Assembly (NCBI RefSeq): GCF_003285545.1
Contig: NZ_QLNV01000008.1
Location: 186,001 to 250,000 of the forward strand
DNA from: Sinomicrobium soli
GTDB taxonomy: Bacteria; Bacteroidota; Bacteroidia; Flavobacteriales; Flavobacteriaceae
Direction of reading: 5' to 3'
DNA length: 64,000 nucleotides
Below the pieces are notes generated by a model. It was not told the origin of the DNA and made no database searches. It was given only the letters and a program-made list of their open reading frames with translations. Position 1 is the stretch's first letter; every line of letters starts with the position of its first letter. Below are positions 52,696 through 61,192 of this stretch, piece after piece. Both the position numbers and the translations under genes were made by a program.

Positions 52696-53676
52696 TTACA
52701 TAGTTTGTCTATTGCCGCTCTGGGTAGTCCCCAGGGGAAGGATCGATTCGAGGCGTACTATTTCCGCGGCGCTCAGTTCAATAGCTGCTGCGCCAATATT
52801 CTGTTCGAGATATTTCAACTTCCGGGTACCGGGAATGGGCACATGTCCTTTGGCAATACTCCAAGCCAGTGCCAGCTGGGCCGTGGTCGCACTCTTTTCA
52901 GCTGCCATTGCCGCCAGCTGGTCGACCAGTTCGAGGTTCTTCATAAAATTCTCCCCCTGGAAGCGCGGATAGTTCCTGCGTGGGTCTTCCTGTGGGAAAT
53001 CTTCCGGGCTTTTCAGCTCACCGGTGATAAAACCCCTGCCCAAGGGAGAATACGGGACGAGCCCGATGCCCAGTTCCTTTAAGACCTCCGTGGTACCGTC
53101 CTCATCCAGGGTCCGCTCAAATAACGAATATTCTGTCTGAAGCGCCGTGATGGGGTGGATCGCATGGGCACGCCTGATGGTCTCCTTTGTTACCTCGGAA
53201 AGGCCGATGTAACGCACTTTCCCTTCCTGAACCATATCTGCCATCGCCTCTATGGTTTCTTCAATCGGCGTGTCGGGATCCAGGCGGTGAAGGTAATACA
53301 GGTCGATATAGTCCGTTTGCAGGTTTTTAAGTGAGCGCTCCAGTGCCAGCCTGGCGTAGGCTTTGGTGCCATTTCGCCTTCCGGTCATTTGCTCCTGGTC
53401 ATTTATCTCAAATCCGAACTTGGTGGCGATGATTACCCGGTCACGTTGGCCTGCGACAGCTTTGGCTATCAGCCGTTCACTTAGATGAGGACCATAGATA
53501 TCCGCCGAGTCCAGAAAATTGACTCCAAGTTCAATTGATCTTTGGATAAGCGCTATGCTTTCCTGCTGGTCCGCTTTACCATAGATAAATTGTTTATCAC
53601 TTCCGGCTAGGTTCATGCAGCCCAGTCCCAGAACCGGCACTTCAAGGCCCTGGCTTCCTAATTTTGTCTTTTTCAT
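52696..53676 (-). CDS. Aldo/keto reductase (paralogue 1)
   Basis: NADPH-dependent carbonyl reductase of 326 residues, (beta/alpha)8 barrel. Tetrad positions: Asp and Tyr in NFLDSADIYGP, Lys in IIATKFGF and His in LYYLHRLDP; cofactor signature IPGTRKLKYLEQNIGA near the end. Opening KLGSQGLEVPVLGLGCMN is typical of the AKR12/13-like group of bacterial reductases acting on aldehydes. It follows the second aldo/keto reductase gene by 65 bases on the same strand. Confidence 0.93.
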   Translation of the reverse strand: MKKTKLGSQGLEVPVLGLGCMNLAGSDKQFIYGKADQQESIALIQRSIELGVNFLDSADIYGPHLSERLIAKAVAGQRDRVIIATKFGFEINDQEQMTGRRNGTKAYARLALERSLKNLQTDYIDLYYLHRLDPDTPIEETIEAMADMVQEGKVRYIGLSEVTKETIRRAHAIHPITALQTEYSLFERTLDEDGTTEVLKELGIGLVPYSPLGRGFITGELKSPEDFPQEDPRRNYPRFQGENFMKNLELVDQLAAMAAEKSATTAQLALAWSIAKGHVPIPGTRKLKYLEQNIGAAAIELSAAEIVRLESILPLGTTQSGNRQTM

Positions 53677-53741
53677 TTTTAATAATTTTAAACAGCAGCG
53701 ATTGTAGTTTTAACTGCTGGGGTACACTACTTTTAATACGC

Positions 53742-54728
53742 TTAGAAGGACTGTGAAATATTGCGGTCGCCGGTATTGGTGCCCAGCGGGATAATACGCT
53801 CGATACGGCCCATGTCCTCCCTGCTGAGTGAAACCTCTGCTGCTGCAATATTCTGCTCGATATATTTCACCCTTTTTGTACCCGGTATCGGTGTTACGCC
53901 TTTGGCAATCACCCAGGCAATCGATAACTGCGTTTCGGTGATCCCTTTTTCCGCAGCTATTTTTTTCAGTTCCTCGACCAGTTCTATATTCTTGTAAAAC
54001 TGTTCCCCCTGGAAGCGGGGTATGGACCTTCTGAAATCATCCGCATCAAAATCGTCGGGCGTTTTGATCTGCCCGGTCAGAAATCCCCTTCCAAGTGGCG
54101 AATAGGCTACCAGTCCTATACCGAGTTCCCAGGTAGCCTGGTATACGCCATCTTCTTCGGCAGTTCGTTCAAAGAGGGAATATTCATTTTGGACAGCCGT
54201 GATGGGAAAGGTCTTATTTGCCCTTCGTATGAGTTCATCTGTCACTTCGGAAATACCAATATACTTGATTTTGCCTTCCTTTACCAGCTCTGCCATTGCA
54301 CCGATGGTTTCTTCAATGGCAACCTCCGGATCGGGGCGGTGAAGGTAATACAGGTCGATCACGTCCGTCTGTAAGTTTTTCAGCGACCGTTCCACTGCTT
54401 TTTTCACATAATCCGGTCTGCCATTGATGCGCCAGGTAACCTGATCGTTGCTGTCGATCTCGAATCCGAACTTTGTTGCAATGATATATTTATCCCTGCT
54501 GCCTTTAATTGCATTCCCTACCAGGCGCTCATTAAGAAGAGGACCGTACAGATCTGCGGTATCCAGGAAGTTGCCTCCCAGTTCAAGCGAGCGGTGTATG
54601 GTTGCTATCGATTCTTTTTCGTCTGCCTTACCATAAGTATTAAAGCCAACGGACGTGCTCATTCCCATGCAGCCCAGGCCTATCAATGGGATCTCCAATC
54701 CCTGCGTTCCTAATTTTCTTGTTTTCAT
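53742..54728 (-). CDS. Aldo/keto reductase (paralogue 2)
   Basis: The product has 328 residues and closely resembles the neighbour at 52696: KLGTQGLEIPLIGLGCMGMS, NFLDTADLYGP (Asp/Tyr), IIATKFGF (Lys), LYYLHRPDP (His) and IPGTKRVKYIEQNIAAAE. The two probably arose by tandem duplication and diverged. Upstream is an NmrA-like NAD(P)H-binding gene. Confidence 0.93.
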   Translation of the reverse strand: MKTRKLGTQGLEIPLIGLGCMGMSTSVGFNTYGKADEKESIATIHRSLELGGNFLDTADLYGPLLNERLVGNAIKGSRDKYIIATKFGFEIDSNDQVTWRINGRPDYVKKAVERSLKNLQTDVIDLYYLHRPDPEVAIEETIGAMAELVKEGKIKYIGISEVTDELIRRANKTFPITAVQNEYSLFERTAEEDGVYQATWELGIGLVAYSPLGRGFLTGQIKTPDDFDADDFRRSIPRFQGEQFYKNIELVEELKKIAAEKGITETQLSIAWVIAKGVTPIPGTKRVKYIEQNIAAAEVSLSREDMGRIERIIPLGTNTGDRNISQSF

Positions 54729-54821
54729 CTGACTTTGATTTTATATTGATTGCTGATATAATGCCCTTCAATCCCTTTGCGAGCAAGTCTTACTATCAGG
54801 CTATAGATGCATTATCCCTTT

Positions 54822-55709
54822 TTATGAAGCGTTATATGTTGTCGAAAATTCCGTCACATATGCAGTGAATTTTCGCTCACCGTCCACCGGTGCCCCTGAA
54901 GCAAAGAAATCTCTGCTCATGAGGCCCGAGCCTATGGCGGAACCCATTTCTGCATAACCATCTGCTACGGAATCAGATAACCCGGCGCTGGTAATCGCTT
55001 CACGAACCTGTTGATCGGTAAAAGCAGTCCATTGAAGATCATCTTTGCCAATCGATGCCCCAAGCAGCGAAGCGGCTTCTCCAGCCTGGTAAATGTCGCT
55101 TACGATATATTTTACCTGCTGTCCATTGTCTGTGCCGGTAAGGGATTCAGCGGCGGAATCGGCAATATCCTTTGGATGTACGAGCGGCAGGATGGTATCG
55201 CCCGGATAATTGCCCCCTATAATACCCATCTGGCGAATAGTAGGTATATCACGAAAATAATTATAGTAAAAAAATCCTGCCCTTAGGATGGTAACAGTAA
55301 CATCTTCCATTCCCAGGAACAGGTGCTCGACCTGGTGCAGTGCTTTAACCGGACCCGTACCCGATGGCTGGTCAGCACCGATGCTGCTGAGCAGCACAAC
55401 GCGTTTCACCTTTGCTGCACCTATGGCGGCATTATAGGCCTGTCCGATTTTCAAAATATCCGAATTGATATCCCTGCTCGTCATATCTGTCGGTACCATG
55501 GCAAAAACAGCGTCAGCCCCTTTAAAGGTATGTGTCAGAAAACCGGTGTCAGAAAGGTTACCGATTTCCGGTTCGGCTCCAATTTGCACGATGGTTTCCG
55601 CTTTACGCGGATCGCTGCTGATGATCGTCACGCGGTGCCCTTCCCGGATTAGCTGCTCGGCCAATAGCCTGCTTATATTTCCCAGGGAACCCGTAAGTGT
55701 TATGTCCAT
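54822..55709 (-). CDS. NmrA-like NAD(P)H-binding protein
   Basis: The product has 295 residues. MDITLTGSLGNISRLLAEQL shows the atypical glycine-rich loop TGSLGNIS, followed by KGADAVFAMVPTDMTSRDIN and KRVVLLSSIGADQPSGTG, as in NmrA/quinone-reductase QOR2-type proteins. I used the ATG at 55709; an earlier frame opening adds 29 unrelated residues. No tyrosine/lysine catalytic pair of classical SDRs is visible, so it may be a redox sensor or quinone reductase. Confidence 0.88.
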   Translation of the reverse strand: MDITLTGSLGNISRLLAEQLIREGHRVTIISSDPRKAETIVQIGAEPEIGNLSDTGFLTHTFKGADAVFAMVPTDMTSRDINSDILKIGQAYNAAIGAAKVKRVVLLSSIGADQPSGTGPVKALHQVEHLFLGMEDVTVTILRAGFFYYNYFRDIPTIRQMGIIGGNYPGDTILPLVHPKDIADSAAESLTGTDNGQQVKYIVSDIYQAGEAASLLGASIGKDDLQWTAFTDQQVREAITSAGLSDSVADGYAEMGSAIGSGLMSRDFFASGAPVDGERKFTAYVTEFSTTYNAS

Positions 55710-55820
55710 ATCATGAAATTTATTTGATGAATAATGAACAAAATTAAAGGAGCCATTACAGGGTAGTGTTGCCCAATCACCGATTAATGTAACCAAATAC
55801 AGGAAAACAGGGGCGATACG

Positions 55821-56735
55821 TTAGTTCAATAACGATTTCTTATAGTCGGATGGTGAAAAGGAAGTTTTGCTTTTAAACAGTTTGTTGAAAGACTGGGGAT
55901 GTTCAAATCCCAGGTGATACGCAATTTCGGCTATGGTCAGCTCATCTTTTGCAAGGTACTCTTTTGACTTTTCTATGACCTTTTCGTGGATGAACTGTTG
56001 CGCGCTCAATCCAACGAGATTTCGCAAAAGATCGCTAAGGTAGCGTGGTGTCACTTGGAGGCTCTCCGCCAAAGCATTTACGCTAGGTAGTCCAGTAAAC
56101 AATGATTTGTCATCATTAAAGTAGTCTTCCAGCAGCTGTTCCAGCCTGGTAAGAAGATCATTATTGACAGCCTTTCTGGTCAGGAACTGGCGGTCATAAA
56201 AGCGGTTGGCATAATTGAGCAGTACCTCGATCTGTGAAATGATCACATCCTGGCTGAATTTATCGGTGCGTTCGCTGAGTTCCTCCTGGATGAACCGGTA
56301 GATACTGAGAATGGTTGCTTTTTCTTTTTCGGAAAGATATAGCGCCTCTGCTGCTGAATAGCTAAAATAGCCGTAATGCCTGATACCCGAACTCAACGGA
56401 TAGGTCCTGAGGAAATCAGGATGTATGTGCAGTGTCATGCCGTCATAATTGGCTTCTTCGTCCTGCATCCTGATAAGCTGGCCGGGAGCGATGAATGACA
56501 TTCCGCCTTCTTCAAAATCGTAGTAGCCCTGGCCATATTTAAGCCTACCGGAAAAACTTGTCTTGAAAGAGATCTTATAAAATTTCAGGATAATACCCTG
56601 TTCAAAATCTTTGGGATCGAACCGGGCCTCCCCGTAATTCATGATGCTGATCAGGGGATGGGATGGAGCCGGCTGTCCCATTGCTTTATGCAGTTGGGAT
56701 AAGGAATTAAATATGACCGGTTGCTTTTTCATCAT
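55821..56735 (-). CDS. AraC-family regulator (paralogue 2)
   Basis: The product has 304 residues. N-terminal sensor (HPLISIMNYGEARFDPKDFE, SFIAPGQLIRMQDEEANYDG) and C-terminal HTHs (LAESLQVTPRYLSDLLRNLV; IAEIAYHLGFEHPQSFNKLF). Same length as the AraC protein at 51679-52593 with matching block order. It is the first gene of the cluster AraC, NmrA-like, AKR, AKR, AraC, all on the minus strand. Likely activator of the reductases. Confidence 0.93.
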   Translation of the reverse strand: MMKKQPVIFNSLSQLHKAMGQPAPSHPLISIMNYGEARFDPKDFEQGIILKFYKISFKTSFSGRLKYGQGYYDFEEGGMSFIAPGQLIRMQDEEANYDGMTLHIHPDFLRTYPLSSGIRHYGYFSYSAAEALYLSEKEKATILSIYRFIQEELSERTDKFSQDVIISQIEVLLNYANRFYDRQFLTRKAVNNDLLTRLEQLLEDYFNDDKSLFTGLPSVNALAESLQVTPRYLSDLLRNLVGLSAQQFIHEKVIEKSKEYLAKDELTIAEIAYHLGFEHPQSFNKLFKSKTSFSPSDYKKSLLN

Positions 56736-56804
56736 ACAAATTTAAATAATTCATAAAAAGTAATTCCTGGTTGGCTAAAATCCGTCAAACAGGAATTACC
56801 ATAA

Positions 56805-57472
56805 TTAAAATATAAACTGGGCGCGGATCTTTTCAAACTGTCCTTCGGGTGTCAATTCCAGACGCTCTTTGTACAGGGCGATTGCATCATTACCTGCAAT
56901 ATACCTGAGCTGGGGCTTCCCATCGGTCGCCGCATCATATATGATTTGCGCCACATCCTCTGCTTTAGTATAATTGGCGATCTGCTCCTCACTGTAACCT
57001 TCGCTTACCTTTGCTACCAACTGGCCGTATGCCTCATGCATACCTCCTTGCAGGGACCGTCCTGCGAAGTCGGTCTGCATACCTCCGGGCGCTACGACTT
57101 TTACCTTGATGCCAAACTGCGCCAGTTCGTAGGCCAGGCCTTCTGAAAATCCATCTACCGCAAACTTGCTGGCGTTGTAAACAGAGCACGTCGGGTATCC
57201 CAATAAGCCGAAAGTACTGGTGACATTTATGAACGTCCCGCTTTTTCTTTCCCTGAAATAAGGAACAAATGCTTGCGTAATTTGAATAACACCCATTAAA
57301 TTAGTCTGGATCTGCATCTGTATCTGTTCCGCTGTGAAGGATTCCAAAGGTCCAATAAGGCCGTAACCGGCATTGTTCAGGACCACATCAACTGAATTCG
57401 ATTTTAAAATTTCAGCTATTGTTTCCTGGCTTTTTACGGTATCGGTAACGTCCAATCCTATTAAGGTTACGC
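56805..57472 (-). pseudogene. SDR-family gene truncated at its N-terminus by an IS3 element
   Basis: The frame continues from the IS edge through VTLIGLDVTDTVKSQETIAE, DVVLNNAGYGLIGPLESFTA, FINVTSTFGLLGYPTCSVYN, ASK and onward to FEKIRAQFIF. The cofactor-binding TGxxxGxG strand-helix of the first about 55 residues is missing. The IS inserted edge lies immediately upstream of VTLIG. It cannot bind NAD(P) normally and is considered broken. Its closest relative in the window is the intact SDR at 59612-60415. Confidence 0.85.
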
Positions 57473-57536
57473 TGGAATGGAGTTAGTACATTTGAGTGGA
57501 GACAGATTTAAAGATGAATAATTAAATTTGTTTACT

Positions 57537-57839
57537 ATGGGAAATCGAATGTTTGATGAACATTTCAAAAAAATGGCTGTAGAGCTTTCGACGGCAAAAG
57601 GCTCGGTAAAAGCAGCGGCAGAGGAACTGGAAATGGATCCGAGTTTACTCAGTAAGTGGCGGAACGATCCCCGCTATAATGGGGGGCATATTGTAATAGA
57701 TAAGCCCGGGCTTAGCGAAGAGGAGCAGAAGATACGCCGTCTTGAAAAAGAGCTGAAAGAAGCCAGAATAGAGCGCGACATCCTAAAAAAGGCGGTCAGC
57801 ATCTTCTCCAAGGGAGATTGGAACGGTTCAGGTTCATAG
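57537..57839 (+). CDS. IS3-family OrfA
   Basis: The product has 100 residues: an N-terminal HTH (FKKMAVELSTAKGSVKAAAE, ELEMDPSLLSKWR) and a leucine-zipper-like helix (EEQKIRRLEKELKEARIERD). OrfA recognises the IS ends and inhibits transposition; fusion with OrfB gives the transposase. The ATG at 57537 is used; a nearby ATG at 57549 is also possible. Confidence 0.9.
   Translation: MGNRMFDEHFKKMAVELSTAKGSVKAAAEELEMDPSLLSKWRNDPRYNGGHIVIDKPGLSEEEQKIRRLEKELKEARIERDILKKAVSIFSKGDWNGSGS
57785..57791 (+). other. Programmed -1 frameshift heptamer
   Basis: A AAA AAG in the orfA frame (CTA AAA AAG), 48 bases before the orfA stop. It is the standard IS3 slippery site, and orfB lies in the -1 frame, so slippage makes the OrfAB transposase. 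Confidence 0.75.
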
Positions 57840-58696
57840 CCTCCAACCTGAACAGGTATCCAGTTGAGAAGATGTGTAAAATGCTACTGGTAAGCAGTAG
57901 CGGTTATTATAAATGGGTAAAGCGCCCATTATCAAAGCGGGTGATGGAAAATGAAGCACTAACGGGTAAGATACGGCAGGTTTATGATGAAAGCCGGGGC
58001 ATCTATGGCAGCCCAAGGATAACAAGACATCTGGTGAACCATGGCGTCCATGTATCACAGCCCAGAGTAGCCAGATTGATGAGAAAGATAGGGCTGAAAA
58101 GTATCACCAGAAAAAAATACCGGATATGCACAACTGATTCATCACACGGTTACCGTATATGTAAAAATCACCTTGACAGGGATTTCAGCACCCAGGAAAT
58201 CGGCAGGAAATGGGTAAGCGACATGACCTATATCACAACCCGGCAGGGATGGCTGTACCTTACTACGGTGATGGACCTTGCCGATAGGAAAATCATCGGG
58301 TGGTCGTTGAGTGATGGCATGAAGGCCGGTCAAACGGTAATACCCGCTTTTAAAATGGCGCTGGCAAACCGTAAACCAAACGGAAGTTTTCTGTTCCATT
58401 CAGATCGTGGTGTACAATACGCATGTGATGAATTCAAGGCTCTACTGAAGAAATATTCGGTCCTGCAGAGCATGAGCCGTAAAGGCAATTGCTGGGACAA
58501 CGCTCCGATGGAAAGCTTTTTCAAATCGATGAAATCCGAATGGACATACCATCATGAATATCTTGACACACGACAGGCATCAGTAGCTGTATTCGAATAT
58601 ATTGAAAGTTGGTATAACAGGAAAAGGCTCCATTCAGCACTAGGTTATTTAACACCAGCTCAGTATGAAAAATTGCTGTCAAGTGAGGCGGCTTAG
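57818..58696 (+). CDS. IS3-family OrfB, DDE transposase domain
   Basis: The product has 292 residues with the integrase fold: GYRICKNHLDRDFS, then the first catalytic Asp in WVSDMTYITTRQGW, second Asp in FHSDRGVQYACDEF and the Glu in NAPMESFFKSMKSEW; ESWYNRKRLHSALGYLTPAQ is the usual end. The reading frame opens 22 bases before orfA ends and is probably expressed as an OrfAB fusion. The catalytic residues are intact, so the IS may be active. Confidence 0.93.
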   Translation: MERFRFIASNLNRYPVEKMCKMLLVSSSGYYKWVKRPLSKRVMENEALTGKIRQVYDESRGIYGSPRITRHLVNHGVHVSQPRVARLMRKIGLKSITRKKYRICTTDSSHGYRICKNHLDRDFSTQEIGRKWVSDMTYITTRQGWLYLTTVMDLADRKIIGWSLSDGMKAGQTVIPAFKMALANRKPNGSFLFHSDRGVQYACDEFKALLKKYSVLQSMSRKGNCWDNAPMESFFKSMKSEWTYHHEYLDTRQASVAVFEYIESWYNRKRLHSALGYLTPAQYEKLLSSEAA

Positions 58697-58768
58697 GATT
58701 ATAGTGTTAGGAAAAATCAACCTAACCTAAATACCAAAAAATGTCTCCACTTTTTTGTTGTAATTCCA

Positions 58769-58930
58769 GAACCGCCGTACCTTCCCAATGACCAGTACCA
58801 ATTACCAACGGAGCAGTTTCGTCTGTACTACACTTCAACGTCTTCCGTTTCACAATCATTTGATGTTTGGATTTCGGATAGCTTTGGAAATGAAAAGCAG
58901 ATAAGTTTTCAATTTAATAGTAGTGATTAG
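58769..58930 (+). pseudogene. traQ: traQ (DUF3872) C-terminal fragment
   Basis: Immediately after the IS a frame reads EPPYLPNDQYQLPTEQFRLY, YTSTSSVSQSFDVWISDSFG, NEKQISFQFNSSD and stops. This agrees with the C-terminus of TraQ/DUF3872 proteins of Bacteroidota conjugative transposons as I remember them. The lipoprotein signal and first half are gone. It shows that the mobile region once carried the end of a tra operon. Confidence 0.75.
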
Positions 58931-59033
58931 AATAGTAGCAAAAAGAAGTCCTGCCACAAAGCAGGATTTCTTTTTTGGAGTGATCGAAGCTAAATTTTTG
59001 TAAATTTATAAGATGGATGTTAAGTGATTTGTT

Positions 59034-59312
59034 ATGGTTTCATCATTGGTTATAGGGATAATATTTTTGGTTGCAGGCTTGGCACTTCGTTACTGGGTTA
59101 ACCGAAGAAAGTTTTACAGGCGCAGCCCTATGGGAGCAGAGGGCTTTTCTTCTTACGAAAGTTCGGTTTTCATTAAATTGATTGAAAAGGTTGGCAAATG
59201 GGTAGCTTATGCACTGATTATCTTCGGGCTATTGTCTTTATGGGTTTATTCCCGTGAGAAAAAAGATAAACAACGACAAGAAGTAAAAACGGAACAGCCT
59301 ACACAACGCTGA
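59034..59312 (+). CDS. Small membrane protein of the tra region
   Basis: The product has 92 residues with two membrane segments (about 4-20 and 55-72) around a basic loop (RKFYRRSPMGAEGFSSYESS). Genes for similar proteins are usually found just after traQ in Bacteroidota conjugative elements and are sometimes mislabelled as molybdenum transporter permease. It has no permease features. Function unknown; probably part of the transfer region remnant. Confidence 0.75.
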   Translation: MVSSLVIGIIFLVAGLALRYWVNRRKFYRRSPMGAEGFSSYESSVFIKLIEKVGKWVAYALIIFGLLSLWVYSREKKDKQRQEVKTEQPTQR

Positions 59313-59340
59313 CACAATTTTCCGTAATCATTAAGTAAAT

Positions 59341-59516
59341 AGGATAGCCCAAAAGGTTATCTGATTTTTTGTTTATGGCAAAAGTAAACCGCCAAATACT
59401 ACCTTTCAAAGCCAATGGCTACAATATTTCCTATCCTCTGTATAAAAGCCTTGATAAATTCAACCTGCAAGAAAAAATAAGCAGACTGTGGAAGTTATTA
59501 CCATACAAAAGTCCGA
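59341..59516 (+). repeat. Direct repeat, copy 1, upstream of the SDR-Crp cassette
   Basis: Shares with 61019-61192 a terminator hairpin plus T run, then a nearly identical core starting GTTTATGGCAAAAGTAAACC, and the start of the HTH gene (GAAGTTATTACCATACAAAA versus the same region of the intact gene). The open frame after GTG at 59488 matches only the first nine codons (M/V EVITIQKS) and ends at 59574, so it is a decayed duplicate of the HTH gene start. It fills the 299-base gap. Confidence 0.75.
59342..59371 (+). terminator. Terminator in repeat copy 1
   Basis: Stem GATAGCC/GGTTATC with one G-T pair and a CAAAA loop, followed by TGATTTTTTG. It is 29 bases after the small membrane protein stop. 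Confidence 0.55.
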
Positions 59517-59611
59517 TTTATTGACTTATCTGCTAAACTACTTCTTGCCAAATGGCAAGTCCTGGATATTTTAAAGGCTTGACCTTTGTAGCAGAAATTA
59601 AAAATGAAAAA

Positions 59612-60415
59612 ATGAACAAGACAATCTTTATTACAGGAGCCTCTTCAGGATTAGGAAAAGCAACTGCCAAATTATTTGCAGCAAAAGGATGGACCGTCAT
59701 TGCCACGCTGCGAAATCCAGAAAAAGAAACGGAACTTTCTCAATTGCCAAATGTACATCTTTTGCAATTGGACATCTGTAACACAAATCAAATCAAAGAT
59801 GTTACTACAAAAGCAGAACAGATAAGTTCGGTGGATGTATTGTATAACAATGCCGGGTATGCGCTTGGAGGCGACTTGGAAGCTACATCTGCCGAACAAA
59901 TCGAACGACAGATAAACACGAATTTTTTAGGAACAATTCTTGTCACCAAAGCATTTCTTCCTTATTTCAAGAAAAGAAAAAATGGCATTATTATTTCAAC
60001 GAGTTCTATTGCTGCTTATATTCCTGAGCCTTTTATAGCTGTTTATGGAGCAACCAAGGCAGCTTTGGAAATGTGGACGGCAAGTATGAGTTTTGAACTG
60101 GAGAAAGTTGGTATTTCTATTAAGACAATCGTTCCAAGTTCTATGCAAACATCCTTCTTAGGCAATGCCGATATGGCTTTTGAACCGGATTATCAGGCAG
60201 ATTTCAATAATTATATAGGCAAGTTAATGTCCGATGCAGATTCGGTTGCTGATAAACCAGAAGACATCGCAAATGTTGTTTACGATGCAGTTACAGATGA
60301 TAAAAAGCAATTATGTTACTTTGCAGGGAATGACGCTATACAGAAATATGAACGGCTAAAGAAAGAAGGTTTGGAATCCGTAATGGGTGATACGAAAAAA
60401 CTTTTTTTTGAATAA
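59612..60415 (+). CDS. SDR-family oxidoreductase
   Basis: Classical SDR of 267 residues with FITGASSGLGKATAKLFAAK, DVLYNNAGYALGGDLEATSA, ISTSSIAAYIPEPFIAV and YGATKAALEMWTAS (Tyr/Lys). The ATG at 59612 starts at the cofactor motif; longer frames begin within the repeat. It is followed by a Crp/Fnr gene after 6 bases and forms a two-gene cassette between two direct repeat copies. Confidence 0.92.
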   Translation: MNKTIFITGASSGLGKATAKLFAAKGWTVIATLRNPEKETELSQLPNVHLLQLDICNTNQIKDVTTKAEQISSVDVLYNNAGYALGGDLEATSAEQIERQINTNFLGTILVTKAFLPYFKKRKNGIIISTSSIAAYIPEPFIAVYGATKAALEMWTASMSFELEKVGISIKTIVPSSMQTSFLGNADMAFEPDYQADFNNYIGKLMSDADSVADKPEDIANVVYDAVTDDKKQLCYFAGNDAIQKYERLKKEGLESVMGDTKKLFFE

Positions 60416-60421
60416 GGAATT

Positions 60422-60994
60422 ATGGAAGAACTGATTAGCTATTTATTGCAATTCGGGCAATTGAATCAAAATCAAATTGATTTGGTTAAGGCTAAAGCGG
60501 AAGAAAAACTTTTGCCAAAAGGCGAGTATTTTTCAGAAGCAGGAAAAATTGCCCGGCAAATCGCCTTTGTGCAAGAAGGCGTTTTGATGATTTGTTACTA
60601 TAATAATAAGGGCGAAGAAATCGTCCATCATTTTGTAGATGAAAACCATTTTGTTGTGGACCTGGAAAGTTTCAACAATAAAATCACTTCTATGATTTAC
60701 ATACGGGCAGTTACGGATTGTACGCTAATTTCATTCTCGTATGATGGGTTAAAAGAGTTGTCCACCACAATTATTGACTGGGATAAAATCATCAATAAAA
60801 TCACGATAAAAACCTTGCTGGATAAAGTTAACTTAGTGCAGCCAAAGTTGAATACCGATGCCAAAACCCGATATTTGGATTTCTTGAAAAACTTCCCCAA
60901 GCTAGCAAATAGGATACCGCTTATTTATATCGCTTCTTACTTAGGAATTACAGCAACCTCGTTAAGCAGAATCAGGAAAAGTATCAGTAAATAA
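60422..60994 (+). CDS. Crp/Fnr-family regulator
   Basis: The product has 190 residues: an N-terminal cyclic-nucleotide-binding-like beta-roll (KLLPKGEYFSEAGKIARQIA, FVQEGVLMICYYNNKGEEIV) and a short C-terminal HTH (PLIYIASYLGITATSLSRIR). The cAMP-contact residues of CRP are not evident, so it may be ligand-free, as in many Bacteroidota. It is downstream of the SDR and probably controls it. Confidence 0.92.
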   Translation: MEELISYLLQFGQLNQNQIDLVKAKAEEKLLPKGEYFSEAGKIARQIAFVQEGVLMICYYNNKGEEIVHHFVDENHFVVDLESFNNKITSMIYIRAVTDCTLISFSYDGLKELSTTIIDWDKIINKITIKTLLDKVNLVQPKLNTDAKTRYLDFLKNFPKLANRIPLIYIASYLGITATSLSRIRKSISK

Positions 60995-61018
60995 ATTTCA
61001 AGTAATAAACTTTAAAAT

Positions 61019-61048
61019 CGGATAGCCTTTGGGTTATTCGATTTTTTG
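61019..61048 (+). terminator. Terminator after the Crp/Fnr gene
   Basis: A 9-bp stem with two G-T pairs (CGGATAGCC / GGTTATTCG) and TTTTTT after it, 24 bases after the Crp/Fnr stop. Confidence 0.65.
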
Positions 61049-61192
61049 TTTATGGCAAAAGTAAACCGCCAAACACTGCCTCTCAAAGCCAAATCCTACT
61101 ACGTTTTCCAACCCTGTAATAAGCCTTTATAAATTCGACTTCCATAGCAAAATAGAGCAAACAATGGAAGTAATCGCAATACAAAAGTCCAT
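61019..61192 (+). repeat. Direct repeat, copy 2, with terminator, upstream of the HTH pair
   Basis: Second copy of the 59341-59516 repeat. The terminator stem CGGATAGCC/GGTTATTCG differs from copy 1 in both arms but keeps pairing, and it is followed by ATTTTTTG (61041-61048). The core and HTH start are intact here. Confidence 0.75.

Larger units (their letters stand above)
57473..58768 (+). mobile_element. IS3-family insertion sequence, about 1.3 kb
   Basis: Both ends carry TGGAAT followed some bases inward by GTGGAGACA (57496-57504 on the left; 58742-58750, reverse complement TGTCTCCAC, on the right). Between them lie orfA and orfB in overlapping frames. No short direct repeat flanks the ends as placed, and both neighbouring genes (SDR and traQ) are truncated, so the insertion was followed by a rearrangement. 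The exact ends are uncertain by a few bases. Confidence 0.85.
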
